A stretch of 64,000 bases of DNA from Sarcocystis neurona (lineage: Eukaryota; Apicomplexa; Conoidasida; Eucoccidiorida; Sarcocystidae), in the NCBI GenBank assembly GCA_000727475.1, contig KL647290.1:1796910-1860909 (forward strand), given 5' to 3'. Of this stretch, positions 49,574 to 62,246 are shown piece by piece. The position numbers were made by a program, and so were the translations under genes. Within the stretch, counting starts at the first letter, position 1, and the number at the start of each line of letters is the position of its first letter. The notes below the pieces were generated by a model. The model was not told the DNA's origin, made no database searches, and worked only from the letters and a program-made list of their open reading frames with translations.

Positions 49574-49722
49574 TGCATCAATTTAGCAAAAATCACGAAT
49601 AAAACACCCTCACTGGGGGCCCGCCGAAAAGAGGAAAAGGGAGACCAGTCAACTTGTAGTCCGCCCAAGCTGCAGTGGAGGAAAACACGGAAAGGGACCC
49701 ACCCTGGCAGAACGAGGGAAGA

Positions 49723-49828
49723 AGCAACTCAGCCGTATCTGAAATCAGCCACTGGAGAACCTGCTTGCACAACTCAGCAACTCAGCCGTATCTGAAATCA
49801 GCCACTGGGGAACCTGCTTGCACACTTT
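49723..49828. repeat. Tandem duplication, 2 x 53 bp
   Basis: Copies start at 49723 and 49776 with AGCAACTCAGCCGTATCTG. One internal A/G difference; the last bases of copy 2 diverge. It lies 150 bp after the TLC gene stop. The rest of 49574-50051 shows nothing else. Confidence 0.9.
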
Positions 49829-50051
49829 TCACACTTCATATGAAAAGCGTGGAGAACAGCAGGTGAAAGAGGGAATTTTGTGTACTACGTGGGCGGGGAG
49901 GAAGATTCGAGGCTGTTACTCCTGCAGCTCGGTTAATAGTATTACGCCGAGCTGACATCGACTAGCTGATCGTGAGAACTTCTCGGATTTCAAGCATTTC
50001 AAAAAAAGAAAGGCGACCTGCTCAGTTGAATGGTTCAACTATCGGAGTACA

Positions 50052-50888
50052 TCAACGCTGCATGGATTTCAATGCGTCTGAAAAATGCTGCCTTGCACCC
50101 TATGTGGTCTCTGCACTCAGATGGTACGGGGAACATTACTAGGGAGTGTTCTCACTGACGCTAGAACCGATTGTCATTTCGGTTGGAGAAGGCAGGAGGT
50201 GCAATGGCAGTCTGCAGGCTTGTCAAATGAGTTTATGTTTTAAGCCCTTACCTGCATTTAAGTCGAATTCAGACTCAAGGATATGGGGCGCTGTAAAGGA
50301 ACGAAAATTTACGTAGATTGGGGGGGTTCACTTTGAGTGGCGGTGAAGACAAGTTACGTGCGAAGTGGCGCTTCTGCTTTATCGTCGCCGTCCTCGACGT
50401 TAAACGACCGTTTACGGGCATGAAGTTGTGTACGTTCAGCAGTTGAAGGAACCGGGCACGTGTGGGGTCCACCGTTTAAGTACCACAGCAAAGTACTAAT
50501 CCCCTGTTACAGCCCCTGATGGCTCCATGGACGCAAGGCAGCAGTATGTGCTTCGTACAAGCTGCTATCGGAGGCGACGGTTTCTGCATACCGCGGTTGC
50601 GGGTCATACCTGCTAAGCATTGAGGATGCGTCGGGGTCCTCGAGACCTTGGCGTGTGGACGCTTCCGACCCTCGACAGTCGGTCTGCGTTTAAGGTTTGT
50701 GGACAATACTTAAAGTAATGCAGCGCATTTCCTTCCTGTTAGAAACGTTGCGTAGAGGCGGCCTCGCGCGATTGTGGCTCGAGGTCTTTTGAGCACATCT
50801 TCGGACTCGTGGAACTCTTGACCAGCTGCTCAAATGCTTACCTGCAGTATCGTAAGAGAAGTTTACTCGGGCAGAAGCCAAGCGTCAT
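50052..50888 (-). CDS. Possible six-exon gene for a 97-residue basic protein
   Basis: Exons 50888-50842, 50683-50610, 50583-50511, 50392-50358, 50290-50252 and 50077-50052 sum to 294 nt, exactly 98 codons including the stop, with matching phases. Donors are GTAAGC, GTATGA, GTAACA, GTAACT and GTAAGG. Acceptors end in AG; exon 4 has the weakest one. The N-terminus, MTLGFCPSKLLLRYCR, is basic and could be a mitochondrial presequence. It is followed by EGRKRPHAKVSRTP. The C-terminus reads KQKRHFAPPHILESEF then DLNADALKSMQR. Introns range from 26 nt (between exons 2 and 3, suspiciously short) to 174 nt. A small organellar protein, for instance a mitoribosomal one, would fit the size and charge, but no family is recognised. 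The exon 2/3 junction is the weakest part of the model. Confidence 0.38.
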
Positions 50889-50999
50889 TGCGGGCGTTGA
50901 GCGGGAAGAACTTATCGTCAAGTGGTAGTTTACGTGTCTCAGCGTGACAATTTTGTTTTTTGTATTCGGGACCTATTCAATCGGAGCAACATTGCGTGA

Positions 51000-51200
51000 A
51001 TGCTCCGCTACCTGAAGCAACGCGTGTGGGACGTAGGAGAAAAGCAAGTACCGGGAGAGCTCCACAACAGAAGCTGCCGCTTGTGTAGATATTTTAACAC
51101 GGAGCCACTGGAAGCGGTTACTGGGAAAAGAGTGACCAAGTGTGCGTGGCAACGTGATCTGAAGAAAACTGGAAATGATATAGCGTTGATGCACGCTTGA
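51000..51200 (+). CDS. Short ATG-started frame, 66 codons, unrecognised
   Basis: Starts with an ATG 112 bp from the start of the divergent candidate small gene on the other strand. Reads MLRYLKQRVWDVGEKQVPG, then SCRLCRYFNTEPLEAVTGK and KCAWQRDLKKTG. It is basic with a C-x2-C pair. It could be a small protein, the first exon of a longer gene (GTACCG and GTAGGA donors lie inside it), or chance. Confidence 0.22.
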   Translation: MLRYLKQRVWDVGEKQVPGELHNRSCRLCRYFNTEPLEAVTGKRVTKCAWQRDLKKTGNDIALMHA

Positions 51201-54183
51201 AGGTGCAAGGGCCTTGACGGATTATGCAGACGGAGTGGAAACATGAGATGGTGTAACAGCATATCCATATATAAGGCACTCCGAGTGGAGTACGTGCAGG
51301 GCTTGCTTCTCTCCGCTGCCAAATTCTCGTGTCCAGTTATGCCTTTGCGCCATTGAGGCCACGGCGTTTTACGCCTGGCAGGTGCTGCTTTGCCCTTAGA
51401 GCCGGTCGCCAGGAGTGTGCAGAGTGGTTCCGACACGAAGAGAATGAAAAGGATGTTGGGCAATGACGTAAACACATAATAAGGGCGGCAGACCTAAGCC
51501 GTAGTTGCCAGGCAGCCGGTATACGGGCGGCGCAATGCTTGTGGTCGCGTAAAAGGGGAGTTTTCACAACAGTGTGCTGGTGGCAAACGTGGATTTACGT
51601 GTCTTTGCAGCGCGTGTGCACCTGGGATACCTGTACACATTATATATATATATACATGTATATTTATATACGAATCCAATACCGTTGTGCAGTATTTTCT
51701 GTCGAAGCCGTGCACTTTGGATACTTTGTGTCTGGTGAAACGATGACGGCAGGCGTAGCTGTTGTTTGGTAAAAAGCAAAACAGCTTTTGATGGATTTTT
51801 ACGTCCGTTACATGCAATTTATGGCGAGCAGAGTCAAGACGGCAAACAGTGTCATTGTTCAACGTGATGATCAGCACACAGGAAATGCTGGGCACTGCAT
51901 AACTGTCTCGCAGTCAAAAATGGAGGTCTGCCGGCCTTTGGCAGACAAACGGAGGGAGCGTGCAATAATATTTGCTTTGAGTGCACTAGCGACGTGCGCG
52001 GAGGAGCGCACACAGACGCAGTCATCTACGTCGGACATGCCGATCCAGTCCATAAGTGGCGTCCTGGCGGTCCTATCAAGACTACTTCTCCAGTGAACCA
52101 CTGAATATCACAGAAGCACTGCTAAGTTCGCCACCGCACAGATAATATTTCACACTATCAGCCCACCTATATATATGTTTACCGCTGTACGACGGCAAGG
52201 ACCGGACACGACCTAGAACAGACGCCCCCGACTGTCCTTTGAAGGCTACTTTGGCGGTGGGCGACTACAGGGCAGATCACGACGACTGATACTCTCATTT
52301 AAGTGTGACTAAACAACATAGCACATTGAGAGCTCTACTGCTAGCCTGTGCTTAGACATTTCTGCTTTCTCAGTTCTACGTCCAACTAACCGTAAGTGGA
52401 AGCATCTGCACATGGCGCGTGAACACATGTGGAGAACTCCGATTTGTGGTTTTGAAGCCCCTCTAGCCGTGTTGCCATAAAGCTAATGAACGCCAAGACT
52501 ACAGGTTCTTTCTTTCTTTTATGTCCTTTGTATCTGGCGATTCAAAGTAGCGGTCTCTGCCGAAAGACGATCTTGCGTTCTGGCTACAGCGAGACTCGGA
52601 AGACGCATGCAGCTGCGGGCGCCGCTCAGCAAGCCGAAGACCGCTAGTCCCAGGCGGGCACAGCTGCTGTGCTAAACACCCCATCACGCCCTCCTTGCTC
52701 CTAACATCAGGCGCTTTTAGACAGTGCGACTGACGCAAGGGCCCACATGAGGCCACTTTTGCTGGAATTCGCCTTCGCGCAACTAGCTGTTCCTGCACCG
52801 CGTACAGAGGTCCGTAGTTTGGAAGTAGCTTCCCGCAGTTGCCTGATTAGTTGCATTTCTTCCCTCGCTCGGCCCGCGTTGTCGTATATTCGATGTTGTG
52901 GTGCAACACTGTAGTGACTTCACAAGCATTCGACACTTTTCTTGCGAGTGGCCTACGCAAGCTGCCTCGGGAGAGTTTGCTCTTAGACCCTCTACATGAA
53001 GCTGTTCGCTGTGAACACCTACATAATCGATGCAGGCACACATCGCACGCTTTGCTGTGCGCAGGAGAACGAGACTGCGCATGCAGCAAAAGGCTGGAGT
53101 ACCTTCAGCGCTGCAGTACATCTACCGCTGGTGACTCCCAGAATGGCATCACCGCCTGTTAAAAGCACATCTCCTTTTTCTCCCCTGACAGAGCCTACAT
53201 ACGTTTGTGTAATTCTATTCTCCCCCGCGCCACACTTTTAACGTTACTTCTGTCAGAGTATCTCACGAACAGCTGCGCGGCACCCTGGCTGATCTACGGC
53301 CACGCTGCTGATTTCGTGCTTTGCATCCGTCGTCTACGGTGCTAACGTATGGAGCGCGTTCTAACTTCGTGCGAGTGTTCCGGACAAAGAACAGCTTCAG
53401 CAGGGGCGTACTCTACGGCTTCTGCTACTGCAGCAGCTGACAAAAAGGTACGAATCCGACGCGATCACACATACTGCTTCCCCTGGGCCAGAAGGACATA
53501 TTACAGGAAGGTTCCGGTGCAGCGTGTGCATATGGCTGTCCGTTTTTGCTGACCCGTCTGTCGTTGTTTCCTCGAACATTCCATGTGGGAATTATTGAGC
53601 GTTCCTCGCTGCTCTACTTGTTCTCGACGTGCTCACTGCTGTGGAAGTTCGCCCACCTCCGGAATTGCCGCTTCAGATCTAGTGCCGTTGCTGTGATGGC
53701 GACTATTTCCCGCAGCGGCTGCGTCGCTTGTGATTGAGGGAACTGCTGGCTGCGTTTTGGCATCCGTATCCCGTTTTCTTGGAAGCCGGCGCCAGCGGGA
53801 TAAAAATGTACTGCCCGAGTACGTAAGACGAACTACTTCCCCCTGTTGAGGTTGTCGGGTCCGCAGCAGCAGCTGATGATGTCCGATGCACGTGTCTGCA
53901 ACGGCATTTAGAAGACGGCTGCAAAGCAAGGATCATGGCCATGCTACTGCAGTGCAATGGCGTCGCGTCCTTGGAAAAAAGAGCTGTCTGTATCGCTACA
54001 TACAAGGGGGGAAGATAAGTGCGTTGATCACTTGCCTGCGTGGCGCATTCGCAAGCGGCTTCGAATCGCGAGACCGTCGCACAGTTGGGGCAACGAAAGC
54101 GAGAAGGTGAAACCAGTGATCGCAGAGGGGCGGTCGAGGGAGCAGGAGCATCCAAGGGATTAGGCATTGTTGGCGTTGGACCC
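51201..54183. other. Intergenic stretch before the FBXO9-like gene
   Basis: A TA run lies at 51644-51672. A possible first exon is at 53349-53447 on the plus strand: it reads MERVLTSCECSGQRTASAGA and ends in ADKK before a GTACGA donor. A plus-strand frame at 51788-52096 is weakly coding-like. Nothing is recognised. Confidence 0.4.
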
Positions 54184-57100
54184 ATGGCGTCGCATGTGAA
54201 CGAAGAAAAGGTGGGCGAGGACGACGGGCAGAGGACACGTAGCAGCTGCAGCGGCGAAGCGCGGAGCCGCGGTGTGGCGAAGAGCAGAGGAGGCTGCTAT
54301 AACAACAGTAACTTTATCTGTAGTAGTGGTGGGTCGACGCAGGCATCTTCTGATGACATCGTAACTTTTTCGCGTATGCTCTGTTCAGAAAAAGACGGGA
54401 ACCGCACTGAGCGGGGGTCTTCAGCAGCAAGTAGAGACTCGAGCAGTGACCGGTGGCGTTCGCATGCAGCTCGCGTTTTATACAAGGCGGGTTTGCGGCA
54501 GGAGGCGCGGGGAAGGATTTCTGCTGCAATAGGACTGTATAGACAGGCGTTAAAACTGGACCCCGGCCTTGACGAGCGGTCGATATATATAGGTGATCAC
54601 GCAGCAGGAGAGAACGAAGAGGATGTCCTTCCAGAGGACGCATCTGACGAGCACGAAGAGTTGCTGACTGAGACGCGTGAACACACAATGCTCACGCTGG
54701 AGGGCTGCGCACCTGACACCAAACTGTGGACACGTGAAGGAGAAAGGCGCCTCTCTGAAACGCCGTTGCACGCGGTTGAGGTAGGAGAGATCGATCTCTT
54801 GCCGGAAAGGCCTGAGGGCCATTGTGAAGAAGAACCAGGCGAGGATGAAGGCGCAAGAGAGCACAGATTTAACAGTGTTAACCGAAGGAGCACGACGTCA
54901 GACACGGTAAAAAGAACTGATGCGTGCGGTGGTTGTACGGACCAACGCAACGCCTGCGGCGGTAGAATTCGAAAAGGAGAGGGAGAAGAGAGAGGTGAAG
55001 ACGGGAAAGAGGCAGAACGTAGAGGCCAAGGACACGCTCTGCGGGCCACAGGTGTATCTGCTGTAGGAGACAACAAACTTTCCTTTCCGGTGGCCCCAGC
55101 CCACAAAAAATATCAACAGGCTGCCGGTACCCAACAGTCCTGCAGTTGGGAGCCGCATGAATCACGTCCATTTCATAGAGGCGGGACGGCAGCCGTCCGT
55201 GACTCAGATATGCCTCTTAGTAGATCTTCTCCGGCTGTAACGTCTGCAGGTGTTTCCCCTGGCAGGACAGGTGTGAACGGTGAAGTTGCGGAACGAGCAT
55301 TCAGTACGCACGTCTCAGCAGTTGCAGCGGAATTCACCGTTGAAGCAACCGGACAAACAGAAGAAGGCAGCAGTGCGTTGTCAGTGGAACCCGTGTCTTC
55401 GAGCCAGGGAGCCGTACATCCGAGCGAGACAATAGGAGCAGGGTGTCCAGCAGCGTCCGGACTGAGCGGGGAGGCAGGAAGAAATTACTCCTCTACAACG
55501 CAGCTTCGTAGACACGTTGGTGTACAGACACAACCACCAACGGACGAGAAAACGAGACGAACACAGCAGGAAGGAGCTGATCTGCGCGCTGATCGCTCGA
55601 ACAGATGCAGAATTAGCCCAGGGACAGCGCACGCTCAAAAGGGTCTCCCATCCTCTGTCCGTGAGTCCGCTGACACGCAGCGCGCTTCCGGACTCACCGC
55701 CGGCCAGGGAGCTGCACGTGCTGCACAAGGGAAAAAGGACAGCGGCAGCAGCAGGGGTGTCGTCGACGTTGCGGCTGAAAGCATGGCGCAGACGGCTGCC
55801 AGACAGGAGGTTACTTCGCGTGGGTCCGACCCGCCTGAAGTAGAAGGGAGAAGTTTTCATTCATGTGGGAATACCGGAAGGCTCCTTTTGGCTGGAAACA
55901 GCGGTCCGAGCTACCAGAATGCAAGCGTCAGACTACATGCTTATGGACGTGCGCTGGAAGCAGCCACACCCTGCCGAACAGCTGAAACAGTGCAGGATCA
56001 TTCAGGCGTATCTTGGCTGTGGAATCTACCCCTTGATCTTATTCTGTCGTTGGCCTTGTACGTGGACGCCTATTCGCTGACCAGGTGCGCTGGGCGTGCA
56101 TGCGTTATGCTGTATGTAACATAATCTTTCTTTGTATTTCTAGGATCCCTCACAGCCTTCGTATCTTGCCCGAGGGGTAGGCAGCACTGGTCTTACTACA
56201 TTCCCCAGAGAGAGCAGTCTTGAGCTCGGCGTCACGTCCGAGATGAAAAGAGGGTCGCTGGTCTAGGTGCGCTCTGCGCCTAGTACTCTGGTGTGTGAGT
56301 ATTCAGGTTAGCACCTACATATTAATACGTGCTTCCAGCCTGAGTGCGACCCTCGCAGCGCGCGGCTGTCTTCCTGCACTGTCGGCCATGCTACTTCTCT
56401 GGCGTGCTTCGGATGCGTGTACAACTACGCTCGGTCGGGAGTAATCGCCGGTTTTGTCGACACGTGGACTTATGTATGTATGCGCAGACGCGTTTATATG
56501 GGCAGTCCATCAAGACCTCTGCGTGGACTGGTGGATGTGATTGGAGGCGTCAAGTGAGCTGCTAAGGTGGTTTTCCTGTGGTCTTTATACTGGAACGTGT
56601 TGTCGGGGTATCTGTGTCAAGCCGGTGACGGCCTCCTGTAGGGACGAAACTGTATACTCTGCTGTGTTTCTGCCGGTATAGACTCTCCATGAGCTGTCAG
56701 CTGCTGCACGACCTTTGCGGAAGTAAAAACAACAGGTGTTGGCGGGCGAAGTGTCTTCAAGTTTTTGGTCCCCGGTGTTCAGCGGAGTATCATCTGTACA
56801 GCGACTCCTGGCACCGGTCAGAAATCACTGCAGCTTCACGTCATACGGGTCACCAGAAAAAAAGGTCCAGGTATTCCACGAATTTCGCAGCAGTTGCATC
56901 TGAAATGCTCTCGTGGGTCTGGTTGCTGCTACGGTTCCACTTAGCTACCGTGGCAAAACTGGTGCACGACTGCCGTAACAAAGCTCCCCATTCGCGTAGG
57001 CACCGGTCCTGAGTGCTGCACGTAGGTAGCACCTGCGACGTCGTGTGCCGTGTTTGGCAACTCAAGTGGCGTGCGCGTCTGTGGGGTGCTGCAGGATGTA

Positions 57101-59513
57101 CTTGCATCGGCCGCGCATACGCATGGATGGCATTTACATTTCGCGGAGCGTCTACTTGCGACGAGTTCGAGACGTCGGAAGGCTTCACCTGGACGAAAAG
57201 GAACAAGAAGGACGCCGGCATCGAAGACGCCTGCAGCGAAAGCGAGAACAAGAATTGTCCTCCTCGTCTGTGCAGTGGATAAGTGATTTGATCCAGACCG
57301 CTCAGTCTCCTGTCCTGGCAGTCACGTACCACCGGTACCTTCGTTTTCTGCCCGAGGCTGAGGGAAACCGCGTCCTCGTTTTGAGGTGAACGCACATTTC
57401 ACTGCAGACGCGCTTTGTAAAAAGGGAGTTGTCTTCCGTTAAAAGTGGACGATAGGGTTCCACACCGTTGTTTGTCCTGATCCAAGCTAGCACTGAACAC
57501 AGAACTTTGGCCATCCAATGATCTGGGAAACGTGGCGTGACGCCGCACACGTCAGGTGCATTCGTACGAGAGAAGGGGTCTAATTCTGTGCGCACATGTG
57601 GATGCGCGGTCGTTTGTCTCGGGAGGACCTGTGCGCAGCGTCCTACGGCTAAGAACATCAGTATTATCGGGACCGTTACGCCGGACTGCTTCACAGTCGC
57701 TCTGGTTATGCATCCAAGTATCGATGCACGACAAAGGGAAGCTGTTTCGGCTCTGCACACCCACATATTACGGCTTCAGAAGTCCTGCGCTTTTCTCCAC
57801 CGATTAGACGACACAACGCCGGCACTGCTACTAATCTTTCGAGAAACTAAGGTGACACATGTTCGGCTATCAGCGGCGCTGGGGCGTCGAGGGTCTGCTC
57901 CACGTAGGCGCGTTTGTGTGACGGTGACACTAGCTGGTAGACTAGGCGTATCGAGAGGACGTTCATCCGGAAACACAAGGGAATCCTAGTTTCCGTTTTG
58001 GGAATGCGCGAGGAGCCTTACCGGTGCAGTTCCGGAGTGCGTGTCGGTTTTTCTTTTCAGGACGGAGGCGGAGAAGACTGTGGCAGTGCAGGCGCTGAAG
58101 GCTGCAGAGCAGAGGTTGCAGGAGGTTAGCAGCCGGGTACGCTACTAGTGACCTGCACCTGAGAGACGGTTTTCCCCTGTGATGTCTCGTCGCAGCTCCT
58201 TCTACCACGGTAGAATCACGACTACCGCGGCCTTTTCATGTTCGCGGAAAAATTCTTAATGGGCATCTTCCGCAAATTAGACAGATTTCCACGAAAGGGG
58301 ACTGACGTTGAAGTTAGCCGGTCATAGAACCGTCTGACGCACCGTTCAAAAGAACGAGAAAGACCTGCATCGGCTGGCAGAACAACTTCTTGCAGCACAT
58401 TATACATGTGCTGATCAAGCGAGCTAGAATATGTCTGGGCTTGCCAGATGTCTGACGTACTCTTTCCTGCACACGTTGTGTCCGAGTACACACTGGACGT
58501 GACGCTGGCATCTACTTGTGATCGATACGGCAACAAGTGCTTGCGAGTGTTACTGAGCAGGAACTTGATGAAACTTCAGCGCGCACGTGCCTCTCACTTC
58601 ACACGGTCCAGCTGCACAACTGCAAATCTTTCGATAGTTGTCGAAGTGCAACTATCGGCAGAATCAAAGGCCACCTTCGTGGTGAGTCTGTGGACACTTT
58701 TTTAGCGTGGTAACAGTAAGTTGGTCCTACGTGTCAGAGACGAAGACTCACGTGCCTATGCCATCTTCTACCTTCCCGCGCGACGGCGGTAAGGCTGAAA
58801 AAAATGTCGCATCATCCGTTGTGCCTGAGGGTAATAATACAAACTGCTCCGGTGTTCCCTTCTTGCTGTCGTATTCCTCGAACCACCGTACACCAGTTTT
58901 CACGGTGTGCGGTGTGCCACAGAGTGGAAGCTCGTGTAGCTTCGTATTCAGTCCGGCGGGAATCCAGAACGAGGAAGCTCGATGTACTAGCAGCAGTGTG
59001 ACTGTCGACCCCAGCGGTTGCGATCCGAGCCCGGGCAGGGGAAGCCAGCAATTGTGTCGGAGTGGATGGACTTGGCAGTGGCTCCTCCCGCTTGTTGCTG
59101 TTGGTCAATTTTCGTTCGACTGGCAATCCAGACGCTTGCATGTATTCTACAACGAACCCCGCAGCTCCTGTGCCCGACAACCGAGCACCAGTGGAACCTG
59201 TGTCAGCGGATCAGCAGCACGGGCTTCATGCTACACGAGACGACAGGACACGTCAGACATCAAAAGAAACACCTACCCTCTACATGGTGGTGACGCAGGA
59301 AGCCTGACCACAGCATTGGCAGCCGGACTTTCCGCGCAACAGAATAGCCGTCGGATGAAGAGCGAATATTCACTGAAGGTTATGAAGTCGTGCCCTGAGG
59401 ATGGGCGCAGCCGACACCAGTCCACCCACCGCGCTGTATTCGAGCTCTGCGGCGGCCCGTCAGGCAGAAGCAATTCCCGATTACGCTGGATCTGTAGGTT
59501 CACTCATTTTTAG
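54184..59513 (+). CDS. F-box protein 9 (FBXO9/Hrt3)-like, SCF ubiquitin-ligase substrate receptor
   Basis: Firm exons: 54184-56084, 56682-56816 and 57095-57385, all in phase. Residues about 94-130 form the TPR-like helix pair of FBXO9 (ARVLYKAGLRQEARGRISAA, then IGLYRQALKLDPGLDE). After about 480 residues of Glu/Arg/Ser/Gly-rich linker, the F-box starts at WNLPLDLILSLALYVDAYSL and continues across the intron as LSMSCQLLHDLCG, then NRCWRAKCLQVFG. Exon 3 gives the FBXO9 core MYLHRPRIRMDGIYISRSVY and, later, YHRYLRFLPE. Probable exons 58061-58136 (TEAEKTVAVQALKAAEQRLQ) and 58448-58681 are in phase. The last exon ends at the stop at 59513 and carries VAVGQFSFDWQSRRLHVFYN and the terminal GRSNSRLRWICRF, resembling the end of FBXO9; its 5' boundary is not resolved. 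F-box proteins bring substrates to SKP1-CUL1. The donor GTCAGA of exon 2 is unusual but gives an exact alignment. The first ATG could be preceded by another exon. Confidence 0.8.
56085..56681 (+). other. Intron 1 of the FBXO9-like gene
   Basis: Begins GTGCGC and ends TGTTTCTGCCGGTATAG. Its removal joins the two halves of the F-box in phase. Confidence 0.75.
57386..58060 (+). other. Intron 3 of the FBXO9-like gene
   Basis: Begins GTGAAC and ends GGTTTTTCTTTTCAG. Frames inside it show no family similarity. Confidence 0.55.
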
Positions 59514-61331
59514 TTACTGACTGCATAAGGTTAGGGTTGCTTATATGCTGTCAACTTGTCTGGCACTATCTACCCGCGCATTCTGCCTGTATTAAACGCA
59601 CTGTGTGTGTACTCCTCATCAGAAACGTAAGTGTATGCCGCCGTACTTGCTGTGACACCGTGTTCGAGTGGTATTGTGTAGGACCTTTGTATGAGTCATT
59701 CTCATCTCTACAGGAGAAAGGAAGCACAATGGGCACCACAGCAGCACACCAGTGGGTTCGGACACACTTACACGTGTGGTTGTTTCGCACAGACAAAACG
59801 TTTCTTTCTTGACCGCACAGTGTAGTACGGAAGAGGTTACGACTGCGTATGGCAATATACGGGTCGATCTTGACTTTATACGGTAATACTTACCGTTGTG
59901 AAACTAGATGAGTTCTGTCATTCACATCTGCTCTGTTACACTCTGACTTGTTGAATTTTTGTGCTCCAGAGAAGTGAAAGGGAGGAGACAAATTTTGTGT
60001 TCTCGGGTGTTCATTGAGGTGCTCCATTTTCCCCAGTCGCATTTGCGAAGACGCGCAGGTGCCTCCAGGCACAAACTTGAAGCGAATTATAGGTGTGCGG
60101 CATTCTTCCGTAATAAATCATGTAGTTCCGCTGGAATGTCATATTATTTCGCAGCATTGTCAATATCCTCGGTCACAGGACAGCAGGCAGAAGGTGAAGA
60201 AAACACCACGACGCATCTCAATATTAATAGTGAACACTTCAGGTAAGGACCGGCTTTCTGTGGCGGACACTCGTGTTGACGGCGCACCGTCACACTTCGT
60301 GGCACTGGTCGTCGTAGAGTGCTGTAAATCCTTCTCGTGCTGCGCCTTCCCGAAGTATGCTATTTAAGTGCTGCCCACTAAGGTGCAGAATACTTTGATA
60401 GTTTACTCAGAAGAAGAAGCTGACAAACCGACGCGAAGTACATTTTCAGGTAGTTTCTACTGAGCCGGTTACGTTGTTTCAACCACGCAAAATTTGGGCA
60501 GAATTTGGGGCCATCACCGTACCATTATGTCTACCCCACTGGAATTGGAGGGGTCTCCCTCGGTGAAGAGTGGGAATATTTTTCAGTCAAATACATTCAT
60601 GTATCTGCATGAATGTGTGCTGTTGCCTGCCCTTTGTTCAGGCCGTTTGCATTCAGTCGTGTAAAATCTTTCGAATCGTTCTTCTAAAATTTCGGCGGTA
60701 CTCGTGACTTAGGGACCTGCAGCAGCGGGGCGGCGTTGCCTACCAGTTTTGACCCTGCCGCGGCGTGTCTTAAAGCAAAGCATTATGTGCTGAAGAGCTG
60801 TACACCATTCTGAGGCGCACCCCCACACGAGGTTGCGTACAGGCCCTCAACTGTCCAACGTTGTTGTTTCCCGTACGGGATGCAGAGAAGTGAGAAATTC
60901 CGTTTCGTCTCCTGACGAGGTGAGTGCCCCCTTATTCAGTGAGGATGGTCGCTGATGAACCAGGGTGCGCGATGAGGCGAGCGCACTGCGCACGAGGCAG
61001 AAGCACTGCGTTCCAGCCGCTGCCAGCTCTTTTTTGCTGCAGGCCGTTTCTGCACGTGGGTAGCTGCATTGTGATTTTCCACGTCATTAGGCTTTGTAGG
61101 AGTATGAGTGTGCTTGTGGCTTAAAAAAACAAGGCACTCCAACGGAAGCACTGGGGCCCCGACCAGCTAAAAGATGGGATGCTGTCACAGCTGTAGAAGC
61201 ACCGCCAACGTCCGACAACGTGTAGGACGTGCAACGACAACCGTGGCCCTGCTAGATACTCTACTAAGTAGCTGGGTGCACTCGTGAAGAAGTACTTTCC
61301 TTATTTGAGGCACGAGGCACAACTGCCCGCT
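59514..61331. other. Intergenic stretch after the FBXO9-like gene
   Basis: Short frames on both strands only; no repeat, RNA gene or protein family recognised. Confidence 0.4.
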
Positions 61332-61543
61332 TCAGGAAATACCAGGATAACCTGGTGTACGAGATGCGTGACGAACGCAATTCCTGCTGTCGTAGTTGGG
61401 GCGACGAGGACGCGGCGGTGAAAGACTTGTTTCGTAGTACACGTCACCGAATACCTGCATCTGGAATAACTGCACGAATGCTGGTCCCACATCGGCTGCG
61501 ACATCGAAGGTGTCGTAAGCTGTCCCAAGCGGCAACCGGCACA
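61332..61543 (-). CDS. Exon-like block, unrecognised
   Basis: The minus strand reads GTAYDTFDVAADVGPAFVQL, then FQMQVFGDVYYETS, then Pro/Arg-rich sequence to a TGA at 61332. There is no ATG at the front. A second frame just upstream reads TPAVLYNSAEHLLPNYMQAS and may belong to the same gene. A GTATTC after FQMQ could be a splice donor. Not recognised. Confidence 0.2.
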
Positions 61544-61772
61544 CTCGCTTGCATGTAATTTGGCAGAAGATGTTCCGCAGAGTTGTACAGGACAGCAGGC
61601 GTAACTGCTTTCCTGCGTGATTCTACGTGCAATGTAAAGACACGAGCTTATTATTTCTTGATGTGCTACACTGTCGACAATAGAGACCCGCTTGACGCTG
61701 GAAAGGAACTTTTTTTTGTTGGACCATTGCGCAATCCACGGCATGCGCGCAGTGCAGCAGGTGTCAAGGCAT

Positions 61773-62040
61773 CGTAAACCTCAATAGATGGACACGGTGT
61801 GGCACCAGATTTGCATGAGCGTCAAATGTTACAGAAATGCACACACAAGGCTCGAAGCTCACACATAGTAGGTGCGACCGCATTTGTGTTCTGAGGCGTT
61901 GTCGTCGTAAACCTCAACAGGATACAGTGCGGCACCAAATTTACATGAGCATCGAATGTCACAGAAGCGCATACACAAGGCTCAAAGTTCGCATATAATA
62001 GACAGGTGCGACCGCATTTGTGTTCTGACGTGCTGTCGTC
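61773..62040. repeat. Diverged tandem duplication, 2 x about 132 bp
   Basis: Copies start at 61773 and 61905 with CGTAAACCTCAA. Both carry GGTGCGACCGCATTTGTGTT near the end. They differ by scattered substitutions and small indels, so this duplication is older than the other three. It lies about 200 bp downstream of the SPAG16 stop. Confidence 0.88.
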
Positions 62041-62246
62041 AGCGCCGGACGTGGCACACGAAGTTGGTAGACAAAGGAGACTCACCATATTGAAGACATT
62101 TTGTCAGTGTCACCGCTACATTCAGCAATTTTAAGAGCGTTGCTGGATGGATAGGTCGAGGGTGGGGGGCCATCCGCATTCCGATTTCCAGGACCTAGCA
62201 CGACATGAGGGCGAGGGTTAGTGTCTGCTCCGAAATGGAGTATGGC

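Noticed and set aside
53703..54185. 160-codon minus-strand frame with RFRCPNCATVSRF
   Set aside because: It overlaps the start of the FBXO9-like gene on the opposite strand, has no ATG context or second zinc pair, and its rest is low complexity.
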